Positions 43,176 to 55,760 are shown, counted from the stretch's first letter. The stretch: 64,000 nt of DNA from Mastigias papua (GCA_964019165.1 OZ025280.1:13510428-13574427); one strand, 5' to 3'. Numbers and translations are program-made. The notes: generated from the sequence alone by a model not told the origin.

Positions 43176-46100
43176 TTAGAGGCCTGGATGATTTGACATG
43201 GAATGTCCCATACTCTTTTCAGAAAGTCCTTTGATAGTAGAGTCTGTTAAATCTATGTGCACCTCTAACGGGTAAAGTTTAACAATCGAACGGGAGGTAC
43301 AACCACACGGGGTGCGCCCGATGGTGGATCTACAGAATTTATCTGCACCCAGAATAAGTTCCCTGACGACACCAAGCTCCCGATGGTGCTGTGGCTTATC
43401 GGTATGGACCACTAAAATGACATCTCCCACCTTGATTGAATTGTTGGAAGACTGATGCTTCTTTGTTTGTAGAGAATGGATCTCTCGTAAAAAGGATAAA
43501 TACTCCTTGTCGAAACGTGCTTTGAATTGATGGTATAATTCTGACCTTTGGTTGTATAAACGATTGACATCGGTATTGTTTCCGAAAGTAGGATCAGACA
43601 GGTGCATGTCATCATGGGGGTGTGTGGTAAGGAGGTTACATTGAATCCAAAGAGTAATTGACTGGGTGTAAGTGGCTGAATGTCTCAAGTATCAGACGTA
43701 ATATAAGTGAGCGGACGGTCATTAAGAATAGCTTGTATTTCCTTTAACAGTGTGTATAGCTCAACAAATGAGACTAGAGAGCGACCAAGAACTTTTTTAA
43801 GGCAGGTTTTAGGCAGTCCAATAAGTCTTTCATAAACTCCTCCCCACTGGGGGCTACATGCGGGAATGTAGCGAAATTCGATACGTTTTAGAGCAAAGGC
43901 ATGTTTAACAGTGTCGCTATCAAAGAGTGATAAAAGGGCTTCGAGGTCTTTTTCAGCACATTTAAATGTCTGAGCATTATCAGAGAGAACGACATGAGGA
44001 GTAGACAAAACGCTGCAATGACAATGGAAAGCTTGAAGACATGACGATGTTGTAAGGTCTTCAACGAGCTCTAGACCCATAGCATGAATTGTAAGGCAAG
44101 TAAAAAGACAAATGTATACTTTGCTGTGATTTCCACTTTGGTCTTTAACTAGAAAAAGTCCAGTGAAATCGATTCCAATGTTGGAAAAAGGAGGGCTGTT
44201 GGTATCTAAGCGAAATTTAGGAAGTTCTGCAGGAGCAGGGAGTAGATATGGTCGGCCAGTCACTTTCTTACAGGCAAAACAGGTGCAGAGTAGACGATGA
44301 GTGAGCGAACAAACAGAGGTATTCCAGAAGCGTTGGCAAAGAGCAACAGTAGTACCACCAACTCTGATGTGATGTAAGCATTGATGATTATCTAAAACGA
44401 GGAGTTGGGTAAAGCGAGAACGAGAAGGCAATAACAATAATGACGAAGCGAGATCAAAATGACCTTTTGTTCGACTGAGTCCTTGTTCATCGAGGAACAA
44501 GTTGAGTTGTCGGATGATAGGTGGGGCTGTACCCCTTGTAGCAGACGTGAGGTAATCTATGACCAGCAGATAATATTGTTCTTGAATAGCATGAATCCAT
44601 TCTGACTCTATTGACTCAAGTTCTGCAGTGGACTTGGGCCCTTGATTCCTTGTGCGATAACAGATTCTGTGAATGTATACAGATGTTGCTAGGAGACGTG
44701 AATAATGATTAACACGGCCTAAGTCGATGACATTAGAAATGCGCGATGGCATAAGTGAAACTTGTTCTGCAACTACAGCTGTGAGAAGTGTAGACTGCGT
44801 AAGTTGTGATGTAGGCCACTGTGGCCACAGCAATGTGTCATAAATCCAAGATGGACCATTAAACCATAACGTTGAATTCTGTAGTGACTGCGCAGAGCAA
44901 CTACAAGAAACGAGGTCTGTGGGATTTTCTTGTAAGGGGGTGTGACCCCAGAACGAAGAATCGAAAAGCTTATTGATACAGTCAACTTTATTCTGGAGAA
45001 ATTCCTTCAATTTATGAGTCGAAGAAAGCCAAAACAAGGCGATTTCAGAATCAGTCCAGAGGCGAACTCATACTTCAGGAAAATCCTTACGAATTATGTC
45101 AAAAGTGCTGGCACACAATTGAGCACCTAAAAGCATAGCACTTACTTCGAGTTGTGGAATCGTTATGCTTTGTTTGTTGCGTGGAGCTAGCTATGATTTT
45201 GAGCCGATGAGAAGTGATTCTGTGCCCTCAGAAAGGTATGCGACGGCTCCGATAACTAATTTGCTTGCATCCGTGAAAACATGAAGATACACCAGTTCGT
45301 CCAGGGTAAAGTTTATCCAACGTAAGAGCTGAAAGCGGGAAGCGGTGCTCAGATTCTGTTCAAGGTTTTTCTTCCCATAGTTCAGCGATAAAAAGGCGAG
45401 CAACGATGGTTACTGGCAAAACTAATCCAAGAGGATCGAATAACTGACTGGCGATACTTAAAACTGTACGTTTGGTGAGAGAATCTGCGGGGAATCAAAG
45501 TGTTTTTCCTGAAATGAAATAGTATCTTTGAACATATCCCATAGTAAACCGAGTAATGAAATTTTATCTGAATTACTACCTGCATTATGTGAGCGTATAA
45601 ACTCTTGTAATGAAGCTGAGTTCGTGCACCATTGACGTAAGACAAAATGACCTTCCTGCATGATTTTGCGCGCTTTTTCAAAGTAGGTTATTGCTGCAAC
45701 CTCGCTTTGAACACCGGATAGGAGGTTGTCTACATACAGTTTCTGTGATAAATCAACCGCAGTAGGATCACTGTACTTTTGTAAATGTTTGACTAAAACT
45801 GCACCTAATGTCATCGGACTGCTTGTATGACCAAAAACACTTGTTGTATACTTATAAACACAGATGTCCATCAAGGGATCATTATCCTTATACCACAGAA
45901 AGCAAATGTATGGGCAGTCTCCCTCTTTAGTGAATAATGGCAACGAAAGCATATTTCGGAAAACGAAAATGAACGAGAAGTTCTACAAGGTTGTTTAGAA
46001 GGCAAGGACCAGTGTAAAGGCTATCGTTTAAGCTAACGTGCCAGAATTGGCAGCAAAAACAATGCAAAGAGGGGTAGTTTCGGGGTCCTTAAGGACAAAA

Positions 46101-47092
46101 AAGTGGGGTAAGTAATGACAACCTTCTTCAGGCCATGGTTGTGGTAAGTCATGTACTTCTTCGATATACCCCTGAGCTAAGTGTTCAGCCATAACATTAC
46201 AATAGGCTTGCATAGGACCGAGCTTATTGAGACGAGACGTAACTTGAGCTAAGCGCTGTTTGCAGAGTGTTAAGTTTGAAGGCAAAGGCGGGTGATCAAT
46301 TTTCCAAGGTAGAGGGGCATAATAAGACCCATTACGAAATTCAATTTGTTGTCGATAAGAGTATAGAAATTCATTCGTTTGCATGGCTGTAGTTGGCTCG
46401 GAACCAAATTGATGTTGAAAAAGGCGTTTGACATGAATAAACAACGAAGAATTACTGAGCAAATTGCCAAAGGAAATGTCGTAATCAAGTGAGCTATTGG
46501 GCGCATTTATGAATGGCAAATCAATCATAGCTGTTGACATTTCGTGAATAGAAATCGATGTGTCTTTGGTTACTTGTGACAGTTTTGATAAAGGACCAGA
46601 TAATACGTGTCCAAATCTAGATTCCTGAATAACAGGTTCTGTTTGCGAATCAGAAAGGTTGCCAAGGAAACGAAAAGCAGCTTCGGCTCCTAAAAGAATA
46701 TCCACAATGAAGGAGTGGTCTGAGTAATCATCAGCTAAGTGTAAATTGTAAAGACGGTGGTCTGACTTTATGTTTGACAAATAATGTTGGTTCATCAGCT
46801 TGACTATTTCATCTGTTACTAATTAAGAAACGTGTTTGATTCCAGTGGGTGTTTTCAACCCGATTTTGGTGACCCCATAGATCTTTTCAGTTACTGAGCC
46901 TCCAAAACTACAAATGGAGAGTGTTTCGTATGACGTAGGATTGACATTCAAGGCAGAGGCAAATGCAGCGCGAATATAACACGTTGCGAGCCTTCATCAA
47001 AACAGATTTGGGCTGTGAGCTTCCTTTCGTCGGAAACTGCGACAGCCTTCGCGGTTTTCAATAATATTATTTCGGCATTACTACAATCGTCA
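43176..47092 (-). pseudogene. BEL/Pao #3 pol: protease, RT, RNase H, integrase, DUF5641
   Basis: The protease site QICFDEGSQR lies near 46990-47020. A frame at 46795-46028 has DILLGAEAAFRFLGNL, FGHVLSGPLS and ITTLPW-like inputs (YAPLPWKIDHPPLP), ending LCIVFAANSG. The RT frame (45952 on) has YKYTTSVFGHTSSPMTLGAV, catalytic LYVDNLLSGV (YVDN, a variant seen in some BEL lineages) and GHFVLRQWCTNSA. The integrase frame (45037-43685) has HIRVGGTTVALCQRFWNTS, CTCFACKKVTGR, GIDFTGLFLVKDQ, VVLSDNAQTFKCAEKDLEAL, PQWGGVYERLIGLPKTCLKK and LNDRPLTYITSD, with D, D and E present. The last frame (43688-43176) has VGDVILVVHTD and LGVVRELILGAD. At least four frame changes separate them. Confidence 0.88.
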
Positions 47093-48508
47093 TTACTGTC
47101 TACAAAAATATCTGCTGAACATGGCACTTGTTGGCTGCGATGACGTTAATGGCATGGGTGTGAAAGTGGCTGGAGGTAATGACTGTTTGGTTGAGGCTAT
47201 GGCAATGTGTGATTTTGACTGTACCGAGGGTACATGAGTGGATGCGTTACAACGTTGTGGCATATGATTTGTACTACGGTGGATTTGAATTCCATGAATG
47301 GCAGTGTGATGTTTGCCCTTACATTTGGCACTGCGACCTCTAGCATTACACTGAGAAACAAGGTGTCCAGGACATAAACAATTAAGGCATAATTCATTTG
47401 TAAGAATGATATTTTGCTTTTCAAAGGCGGATAGAGGACAGCGTTGTGTTGTATGTGACTCATTACAAAGTTGGCAACAGTTGTTAGCAGAAGCGACCAT
47501 AGTACTTAATGTAGATGGGGGTTGATGCATGTCGTAACTAAAGGATGGCTGTGCGTTTTGTATCCATGGGGCATTAGAAGAATGTGCTTGCTCTTGACGT
47601 ACAATGTAGTTTTTAAAATTCTCCGTACAGTTGTCACGTTTGAAATCAACATCTGTCCTGCAATCACCTATGCTACTAAGGATCCTTCCTGGGAGCTTTT
47701 CCTCGATTATAGGAACGATAATGGGCGAGCAAGCAGAAACATCGATATTTAAAGCTGTTAGAGTACGAATATCACCCATTATTGTATTATAAAAATGATG
47801 TAAACTGGAAGCAAAAGATGTAGGTTTCGGTAACTTAAGTATGTTCATTACGTGTGCACTTATAATTCTTCTAGGAAGACAAAAGTTCTCTTTTAGCGTA
47901 GTGATGAGTATATCATAGTTTTGGTCCGAGGGGGTAAGACCTTTAACTGTGGTCAGTGCTTCTCCTTTGAGCTGACCGATCAAATATGTGAAGTTTGCCG
48001 CGTTGGGAAGGTCTGGGGAATTCCCTACTTGCGATTGAAAACGTTCCCAAAAACCAAACCATTCTGTTATGTTGCCATTAAACATGGGAAGATTTAAATC
48101 AGGCAGTTTTGAATGCGAAACCGATGTTGAAGATGACGGTTCTTGACAAGATGAGGACGGCGTAGAGGGGTAAGTATCGTATTTTGATAGAATAAATTCA
48201 AGTTTTGTCAACTTACTGCGTTGTTGTGATGTTACCTCATTGACCTCATCAAAAAAGGTATTGAGCTCACCTTGATTGTCTACTTCTTCTATGATCAACT
48301 CTTTTAGTTGTTTCTCCAAATCTTTACATCCATTGAACTGATTGTTCAGAGCAGTAAACAAGGACTTGAGTTGTGCGAGTTCTTCTTTCGAAAGGGTTTG
48401 CTTGTCAAAGAGCAAGGACGTGTCGTTGTATATCTTCGTAAATGAGCGTCGAAGTTGACGTCGTTCTTGTTTCAATTTTCCTGTAATAGATTTCTGCTTC
48501 GGAGGCAT
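47093..48508 (-). CDS. BEL/Pao #3 gag (open reading frame)
   Basis: It begins at ATG 48506-48508 (MPPKQKSITGKLKQERRQLR), about 40 bp after the primer-binding site, and runs 471 residues without a stop. It has an N-terminal coiled coil (KQLKELIIEEVDNQGELNTF), then the DUF1759 capsid-like domain (LPMFNGNITEWFGFWERFQS, FTYLIGQLKGEALTTVKGL, HVMNILKLPKPTSFASSL). Cysteine/histidine clusters CCQLCNESHTTQRC, CLNCLCPGHLVSQC and CKGKHHTAIH follow. It would assemble particles and bind RNA. The zinc knuckles and the open frame make it the best preserved BEL gag here. The frame ends just before the protease, where a frameshift separates gag from pol. Confidence 0.85.
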   Translation of the reverse strand: MPPKQKSITGKLKQERRQLRRSFTKIYNDTSLLFDKQTLSKEELAQLKSLFTALNNQFNGCKDLEKQLKELIIEEVDNQGELNTFFDEVNEVTSQQRSKLTKLEFILSKYDTYPSTPSSSCQEPSSSTSVSHSKLPDLNLPMFNGNITEWFGFWERFQSQVGNSPDLPNAANFTYLIGQLKGEALTTVKGLTPSDQNYDILITTLKENFCLPRRIISAHVMNILKLPKPTSFASSLHHFYNTIMGDIRTLTALNIDVSACSPIIVPIIEEKLPGRILSSIGDCRTDVDFKRDNCTENFKNYIVRQEQAHSSNAPWIQNAQPSFSYDMHQPPSTLSTMVASANNCCQLCNESHTTQRCPLSAFEKQNIILTNELCLNCLCPGHLVSQCNARGRSAKCKGKHHTAIHGIQIHRSTNHMPQRCNASTHVPSVQSKSHIAIASTKQSLPPATFTPMPLTSSQPTSAMFSRYFCRQ

Positions 48509-48550
48509 GACAGCGATATAGATAAAATGAATTAAATGCGAAACGAATGT

Positions 48551-48568
48551 ATCCTGGTCACGGCACCA
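48551..48568 (-). promoter_or_regulatory. BEL/Pao #3 primer-binding site
   Basis: On the - strand it reads TGGTGCCGTGACCAGGAT, beginning with the TGG that pairs with a tRNA CCA end. Its place just inside the LTR fits a minus-strand primer-binding site. The exact tRNA was not determined. Confidence 0.8.
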
Positions 48569-48571
48569 ATT

Positions 48572-48773
48572 TGTGTAGGTCGTACACAAGAAAATGAGTT
48601 ACTATGCCTCAAATATATACATAACGTAATAACACTATATACAAACTAATGTGCTATCATTATGAATGAAATTGACTGACTAACTACTACAACCAGATAA
48701 GCAGAAAGTATTAACTGACTCAGTACATGGAGTCTGGTGACTAGTTCTAGGTCTATGTAAATAGTCGTTGACA
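48572..48773 (-). repeat. BEL/Pao #3 5' LTR
   Basis: On the + strand it runs TGTGTAGGTCGTACACAAG... to ...CGTTGACA. Element-sense is TGTCAACGAC...CTACACA. Its inner end is fixed by the primer-binding site three bases away; its outer end is inferred from the TG...CA rule and the start of LINE sequence near 48785. Confidence 0.7.
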
Positions 48774-48784
48774 TGTGTTCAGGT

Positions 48785-49950
48785 TGTGATAAAGCGAGTC
48801 AAAGATAAACTTTTCTAGAATTTTACCAAAAATTGGAATGAGAGAAAGAGGACGATAGTTGTTCTTTAGACTTACTGTTCTTCTTATGACTGAGAACTAT
48901 GTTTGCTTGTTTCCAAACTTGGGGGAACATGCCTTGGGTCATACAGGACTCAAATTTTAATCCAAGGGGTAGAAGGAGTGCATCGTAACATATCTTTATC
49001 ATTCGCAATGATATATCATCCCAGCCATGAGCCATGTTTGAATTCAAAGATCGAATACTATTCAAAAGCTTCTCATCAGAAATAGACAAGTCAGTGAGCA
49101 GTGAAGTATTGGGTACTAATATCGGAGGAAGCTCGCTGCCAGTATCGATTGTGGTGCACCGTTGTATGAAATAATCATTAAAAATTTCTACCTTTGCAGT
49201 AAAATCCAACAAACTTATATCATTTTCTATCAGAGGAGGAATAATCGGTATTTTAGCTTTATTCAAGATTTTATTGATCAAGGACCAATAGCGTTTTTAC
49301 CTGTTTCAGGGTTCAAAGGTGTTCTCCTTAGTTTCTCAAAGTGTCTGTCCTTGGCATCCTGAATTACTTTTCATACAGGAGCTATCATATTAGTAAAAGC
49401 CGCTAGCCTATCATCTGGCCACCCATTTCTAGTGAAGGTCTTATAAGCCCTATTCTTTTGTCTGATAAAGTTTGTAACTGACTGTGTTATCTAAGGTGAC
49501 TGGCAAGGCCTAACCATGATTATTTTGTTAGGAATAAAGTTTGAAAAGATATTCAGCAAGATTTCATCCAAACATTTAAGTTGCAGATTTGGACATGCAG
49601 TGTTTGATAAGGTATCTTTCCAAGGAAACATTTCAATACTTTTTTTGATTGAAGTACTGTTTGCATGGTCATAAAACCATATCTTGCATCTATACAGGGG
49701 TGGAGACAAACTCCTTACACTTAATTTACCATAGGCAATCTGATGATGACAGTTCTCATGTACAGAGGGGTGGATACCAGATTCCAGGAATAGATTTGGT
49801 TGATCAGTAAAAAGTACATCAATGTAAGATCTAGAGTTTTCAATAAAGTGAGTTGGTTCATTGATTAATTGATGGAGTCCAAGGTCAGAAGTACCTGGTT
49901 CAAAAAGTCTGCCCTCAACATTTTCGATATAATCTTCCCACTATATAAGA
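48785..49950 (-). pseudogene. CR1/L2-like LINE ORF2: endonuclease end to RT start
   Basis: From right to left: a distal endonuclease block (HFIENSRSYIDVLFTDQPNL, FLESGIHPSVHENCHHQIAY), the linker (CQSPW, VTNFIRQKNRAYKTFTRNGW, INKILNKAKIPIIPPLIEND) and early RT (LTDLSISDEKLLNSIRSLNS, AHGWDDISLRMIKIC, FPQVWKQANIVLSHKK, NNYRPLSLIPIFGKILEKFI). The frame changes at several points. It stops at the BEL #3 LTR, so the rest of RT is missing. Confidence 0.82.
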
Positions 49951-49984
49951 TTATAGTGTTAGATGCACATTGGCAAATGTAGGG

Positions 49985-50312
49985 TCAGTGCTCATAACCT
50001 ATAAGTTGAAACAGGACGATTTAGTAAAAACAAAACCCCTAGAGACCAAAGATTTTGCCTGTGCTGCAAAACCCTGAATATTTTCATAGTCGAAGATGAC
50101 ATCCATTTTCTTTTAGTTTGCTCCCTATTCAATGAGGAACGACAAAAGCTTTTAGAAGAAATCCATAAAAAATTCCCAGCTACAGCCTTACTGAATGACC
50201 TCAATACTAGGCAAGAAGATTACATTACAACAAAACGTATCGGGATGTTCTGTAAAACATCCTTTACTAAGAGATCGAAGTTTTTGAGTAACCCTAACAG
50301 CACATACTAATC
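49985..50312 (+). pseudogene. CR1/L2-like LINE C-terminal fragment
   Basis: VETGRFSKNKTPRDQRFCLC, then VEDDIHFLLVCSLFNEERQK, is the conserved end of CR1/L2/Rex-type reverse transcriptases (ETGR...R.C..C...EDE.HFLL.C). The orientation is opposite to the neighbouring LINE piece at 48785-49950, so they are separate insertions or the result of an inversion. Confidence 0.8.
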
Positions 50313-50499
50313 TTGTAGCTTTATAGGTTTTGTATATTAATTAGTTATCTATGTGTTACAATAATTATACTTATTACTTTTGTATATATTTATAACAATA
50401 CCTTATTACTGTTGTGTAGATAAAATGTATTTGATAAATCGCTCTAGATATGTATTCAGTGAAGGGCCATCCTGGCCTAGATACTTGAATTACAGAACA

Positions 50500-51280
50500 G
50501 AAAAATAGCCTATTTTCTTGTTGACAAGTCAAGTTCTGAAGTACAAGCTCAGTTGGTGTCACTTGCCTTAGCAAAGGCAGCAGATGCTGGTCTGTCTGTC
50601 TGTTGTGTTACATGTGATAGCACTGTAGCAAATCTTGGCGCATTTGAAAAGCTTGGTTGCAGTTGTGGATAAGATTCATCATCATCCAGTGTCCTGCCTA
50701 AGGGAGTTCATCAAAAATGTCTTGCTCTATATAGCAGGCTTTGTTGTGTCCTGACTTGTAAAGAAAATATCTTGTCAATCGTGCAACAACTGTTTAATTG
50801 GGTCCCTTAGTCACACAGATCATCCAAATTATGATGGATACAACAAGAGCCATGGTGCAGCAGCATTCACTGCATTTGTGAACAATGGTGGGTTGAAGAG
50901 TCCATCAGCATCAGTGTATATTCAAGATTGTTGAATGTGCAGAACATGTCTTCCAATGTCATGTCTGTAAAGATACATTTGACAAAATATCAAAAGCATG
51001 TATGATTACGCAAAATATGATTATGGAAGTAATCAACCACTTCTGGGCTGATAGTAGGGGGAGCAAAGGGCTATTTGAGAGTCATGCACAAGACCTCAGT
51101 GAGCCAGTATTTAAGGAAGACCATGAGCGTTGACTGACAAAATGTATTGCAGACAAATTCTTCACCCTGCGACTCTTAACATATGGAAAGAAGTGTATTC
51201 AAACAGTCATTCAGGCAGGGCTAGGAAGTGAGAGGCATAGACTGACCAAACTAGTTTTATTTGAAAACCAATGACTGTGT
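50500..51280 (+). pseudogene. P-element/THAP9-like transposase C, C-terminal half
   Basis: VDKSSSEVQAQLVSLALAKA and DAGLSVCCVTCDSTVANLG hold the region of the second catalytic aspartate; the LGC block follows. After deletions, VLLYIAGFVVS, ISCQSCNNCLIGSLSHTDH and GGLKSPSASVYIQ form the zinc-like C-terminal part. RQ-less ending KCIADKFFTLRLLTYGKKC precedes a stop near 51272. It is closer to transposase A than B in style. A Gypsy inserted about 100 bp further on. Confidence 0.75.
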
Positions 51281-51376
51281 TACTGGTTACATTTGCAAAG
51301 ACAATGTCATAAGTATACTGTTGCATTAAGTGTTTCATTGTTTGATTATCACATACATTTAGTTCAATGGAGGTAC

Positions 51377-51507
51377 TGTTTCACATGTTATTTTTCATGT
51401 TTGTGGGCTTACAGGAATCGCACAAGCAAGCTGACTGTATCTGGTGCATCTAACTCAGATATATATATGATTGACAAGTCACTAAAGCGGAAGTACATAT
51501 TGTAACA
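51377..51507 (-). repeat. Gypsy #2 LTR, left copy (3' LTR)
   Basis: Runs TGTTTCACATG...TATTGTAACA on the + strand, preceded by GGTAC. Confidence 0.95.
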
Positions 51508-51716
51508 TCTCCCTTTTTTTTAACAAACAAAACAAAATAGAACAAACATAACTTGATGTATATTACATGACTAATTGCAACAACAAAACTGGTAAATGTT
51601 CCTAACGGTTTATCCTATAAATTGGAAATTAATTATCATCCCTGACTTTGAAACTGTTCCTCCATATTAATAACAATCATTATGTTCAATCAAATGTCTA
51701 TATTTAATAACGTCCT

Positions 51717-54700
51717 TTAAACATAGTCCAAGAATCTTGCAGGTGGCTTAATAGTTTTTGAGCTAGCTCTTCTAGTCAGAGTCTGTGGTGGCATGGCTGG
51801 AGTTTTCCTATTGTTTGGCGAACTCTCCCTTCCTCTTGGTTCCTCACTAGCTGTTGGAGTGCTGTTTGTTGCATTTGTGTCTGGCATTGGTTTTATATCC
51901 TCTCTGTTCCTGCGTATAACATCACCATCTGACTGTACAAGATATGATCTATCTGATAACTGTTCAAGACACTTTCCTGGTTGCCATGTCTTCCTCTTTT
52001 TGTCACTAACTCTGACCTCTTCTCCTATATATAATTCAGGTAGAGGCTTGGCATTCTTGTCAAAGTAACTCTTTGCTTTTTGTCTCTTGAACTCTAGACT
52101 GTCTGATACTCCATCTATGACTTCAGGAAAGAGTAGATTTGAAGATACTGGCAGTAGTGTTCTAGTCCTTCTGGACATTAGACGTTGACACGGACTGCTT
52201 TTCATCCCTGCAGTGGGTGTATTGTGATAGTCCAGTAAGGCTAACCAAGGATCTTTGTTATCTGCCATTGCTTTCTTTAAAAGGCTTTTTACTATTTTTA
52301 CAGCAGACTCTGCTTTACCATTGGACCTTGAGTGGTAAGGTGATGAAGAGATGTGCTTAAACTCCCACTCTTGAGCAAAGTCTTTGAATTCTTGACTGGC
52401 ATATTGAGGTCCATTATCTGTAATTAGCACATCAGGTATTCCATGTCTGCTGAATTGTTCTTTAAAGAACTGTATGAGTGTAGCAGATGTTATTGACTGC
52501 AAACATTTCATTTCAATGAAATCTGAATAACCATCTACAAGAACTATATAATCTTTGCCATTTAATGCAAATAAATCCGAAAATAGATGGCTCCATGGTC
52601 TATCTGAAATCTGATGTGTCTGCATTGGCAGTTTTTGCTGTTTGGCTTGGTACTCTGCACAGATAGAACATTTTGTGATAGCTTCCTTAATTTCACTGTT
52701 CATTGAGGGCCAGTATACAAGGTCTCTTGCTTTGCGAAGACAAGATTCTATTCCAAGGTGACTTGAATGAATACGTGATATGACTTCTAAGCACAGAGCC
52801 TTGGGAATTATTAATCTTTGGCTCTTAAACAATACGCCATTATATAGAGACAGTTGGTCTCTAAAGTTCCAAAATTCTCTTATGTGTATGGGAACTTCCT
52901 CGCGTTGTTCAGGCCATCCTGTGAGTATTGTTGTTTTTGATGTCTGCATCACAGGGTCCTGTTCCATGGCTTTCTGTAGCTGTGAGAGCCTCTCGCTGCT
53001 AATTTTAATTGTATTCAGTGGGTTAATTTCTTCAAGCTCAAGTGTGAAAATTTGGAATTCAGTTTCTTGAGTGTCTGTATTTGGCACTGTAGCCCTTGAC
53101 AAATGATCAGCAATGTACATGTGCCGACCTGGCTTGTATATTACTTCCAGGTTATATCGTTGCAGTCTTAGCATCATTCTTTGTAACCTGCATGGTGCCT
53201 CTAACAGTGACTTTTTAAATAGTGATTGCAGTGGCTTGTGGTCTGATTCTACTGTGACTTTCTGTCTTCTAGTGATGTACTGTGAAAATTTGTCACAGCC
53301 AAATACAATAGCTAGGCATTCCTTTTCAATTTGAGCATACCTCTGTTCTGTTGGCGACAGTGTTCTTGAGGCAAATGCAACAGGCTGCCCATTTTGCAGT
53401 AAAGTAGCTCCTAGACCCTTTTCACTTGCATCTCATTGGAGTGTAGCCTCTTCATCTAAATCGTAGTATTTCAGAACCGGGTGCCTAGTGACGAGTTGCT
53501 TTACTTCACTGAATGCTTTGTCATGTTGAGGCGAACATAAAAATTGTGCTTTCTTTGTTGTCAGTTCTCTTAGAGGGTGAGAGATGTGTGCTAATTTTGG
53601 CATAAATTTAGCTAGATAATTTATAAAGCCTAGCAAGCTCAATAAATCTTGCTTTGATGTTGGCTTTGGCATGTTCTCAACGTCTTTTATCTTGTCAGGA
53701 TCAGGTTTAAGACCATCTTTTGTAATGAGGTGACCCATAAATTTTACTTCTGTCTTGCGTACGTTCATTTTTTTGCTGTTCAATTTAAGATTGAATTCAC
53801 TTGCTCTGTTCAGCAATTCTTTCAGATTTCTATCATGATTTCTCTCTGCTAACTCCTGTGTATCACCATAGCCTACACCAAGTATATCATCTCTCAAAAC
53901 CTCCACACCTGGTAAATCAGCAAGACAGTCTTGTAGTCTCCTTTCAAACTCCTCAGGTGCTGTACTAATGCCAAAAGGCATTCTGAGAAATCTGTATCGA
54001 CCAAAGGGTGTCCAAAATGTAGTTAACCTACTACTCTGCTCGTCGAGGGATATCTGGTAGAACCCATCTTTGGCATCTAAAGTGGTGAACACTCTGGCAT
54101 TACTTAACTTTGGCAACACTTCCTCTAGTGTTGGCATCTGATATTTTGGCCTTTTAAGTGCTTGATTTAGATTGTTTGGGTCCAAACAAATTCGTATTTT
54201 TTGTGGTTTTGCAACTACAACCATGCTGCTAATCCAGTCTGTAGGTTCCGTTTCTTTCTGTATTATACCTTTGGCTTCCAGTTCAGCTATCTTTGCTTTC
54301 ACTTCCGAGTGCAATGAAACAGGAATACGTCGTGGAGCATGTTGTACTGGTGCACAGTTCTCGTTCAATACAAGCTTTGCTTTCCCAATGTGACCAAGTC
54401 CTTCAAACACATTTTTGTAGTTCTGTAGTAGGGTTTCACGGCTAAGTAAAGATGTCCTTATTTCAGTCATATTGTTGATGTTGAGCTGGATCAGGCCAAG
54501 TTTCTCACATGTATCAGCAGATAGCAATGGTTTGTTGCTACCTTTGACTACCTGGAACTGTATTATTTCAGTCATCCGTTGCTGTTTGTTATTATTCTCC
54601 ACTTCCAGTGAGGTTGTTCCCATGGGTATCATAAGTGAACCATCAAACAGGCGGAGTTTGACCTTTGAGTCTTGAAGTTGTGGATTTCCATCTTGAGCAA

Positions 54701-55760
54701 TCCTAGATAGGTCGTCATAGCTCATAACATTGCAAGTTGCACCGGTATCAAGTTGACATGTTAACTCTGTTCTGGAGTGACCTGAGTTGCTTAGAAAAAT
54801 TACATTAGCAACAACTTGCCTCCCTTGACCTTCTACAGATGTAACTTCCTCTATTTGAAATATTTCTTCATCCGTTTCCTCTTTACATCCGTCTGCCAGT
54901 GCGTGTATACGTCTTGTTGACTTTGAGGATAAACATACCGAAGCGAAATGGTTTTGTTTTCCACAATTATTGCATGTTTGTCCGTAGGCCAGACATTCTT
55001 TCAGCTTATGTCCTTGATCACGTCCACAATGATAACATTTTCGTTTCGTGATGTTCGTCTCTTTTTGTGCTTGTTGTTTGTAGTTTGGTGCTGCTTTGCT
55101 AGCTTTTGTGGGGGGCTTTGAGGTTACCTTTTTGTAAGACCTGGTACGAAATACGTTTACCCCTTCTACCTCACTCGTGGATGCTTTCATGGCCTTCATC
55201 TGTACGTTAGCAACCTCACTTGCGCGGCATATATTCAAAGCTTTATTTAAGGTTACATTTTCCTCCTTGAGAAGGCGTAACTTTGTTGTTTCATCTCGAA
55301 TTCCTAGGATAAGTTTGTCGCGTATAAGCTCATCAGTTAGCGTGCCGAACTCACATGAAGAGGATAGTTTTCTTATATTGGTTAGAAATTCATCTATTGA
55401 TTCGTCAGTGTTTTGAGAACACAAATTGAAAATGTACCTTTCATATACCACGTTCCGCTTTGGTTTGAAATGCGCTTGTAATGCCTCCATGCATGTGTTC
55501 ACGTTTCTGCGTTCGTCATCGGTAAGTTTCAGGTTCATGAAAATTTGCATACACTCTCTGCCCATGACTGAACGTAGTGTTGCTAAACAGATTTTCGGAC
55601 TCCTTTTGTCGAGGCCCGTTGCAATTTCGTAGTCTTCATATTGCTGTCGAAAAAACTCCCAGTTTGCGATTTTATCGCCGGTACATACCATCGGAGATGG
55701 GATCGAAAAATTTGACGGGTAATTCACTGAAGGTGAACCTTCTTGATTCGTCTCAAGCAT
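51717..55760 (-). pseudogene. Gypsy #2 gag-pol, one frame with a single stop
   Basis: The frame starts at ATG 55758-55760 and runs 1,347 codons to 51717. gag: WEFFRQQYEDYEIATGLDKR, LTDELIRDKLILGIRDET, knuckles CYHCGRDQGHKLKEC and CNNCGKQNHFASVC. Protease: CQLDTGATCNVMSY. RT: AKIAELEAKGIIQKETEPTD, RICLDPNNLNQALKRPKYQM, LDAKDGFYQISLDEQSSRLT, RFLRMPFGISTAPEEFERRL, and the active site VLRDDILGVG, where many relatives have Y-x-DD. A TGA at 53433-53435 replaces a conserved Cys just before DASEKGLGA, the RNase H start. Integrase: HSSHLGIESCLRKARDLVYW, DVLITDNGPQYASQEF, SSPYHSRSNGKAESAVKIVK. The tail ends RFLDYV. Without that stop it would be a complete polyprotein. Confidence 0.95.

Larger units (their letters stand above)
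43176..48773 (-). mobile_element. BEL/Pao retrotransposon #3, 5' LTR present, 3' LTR missing
   Basis: The order from right to left is LTR (48773-48572), three bases, a primer-binding site (48568-48551), gag, protease, RT, RNase H, integrase and DUF5641-like domain, ending at 43176. No copy of the LTR was found at the left, where P-like transposase B starts about 25 bp further on. Gag is open and pol carries several frame changes. Confidence 0.9.

Noticed and set aside
48551..48568. tRNA gene at the BEL #3 boundary
   Set aside because: Only an 18-base tRNA-complementary primer site is present, with no cloverleaf or promoter boxes.
53433..53435. In-frame TGA at a conserved Cys in Gypsy #2, as selenocysteine or programmed readthrough
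   Set aside because: A single TGC/TGT-to-TGA change is simpler. No structured element was recognised next to it and relatives use Cys.
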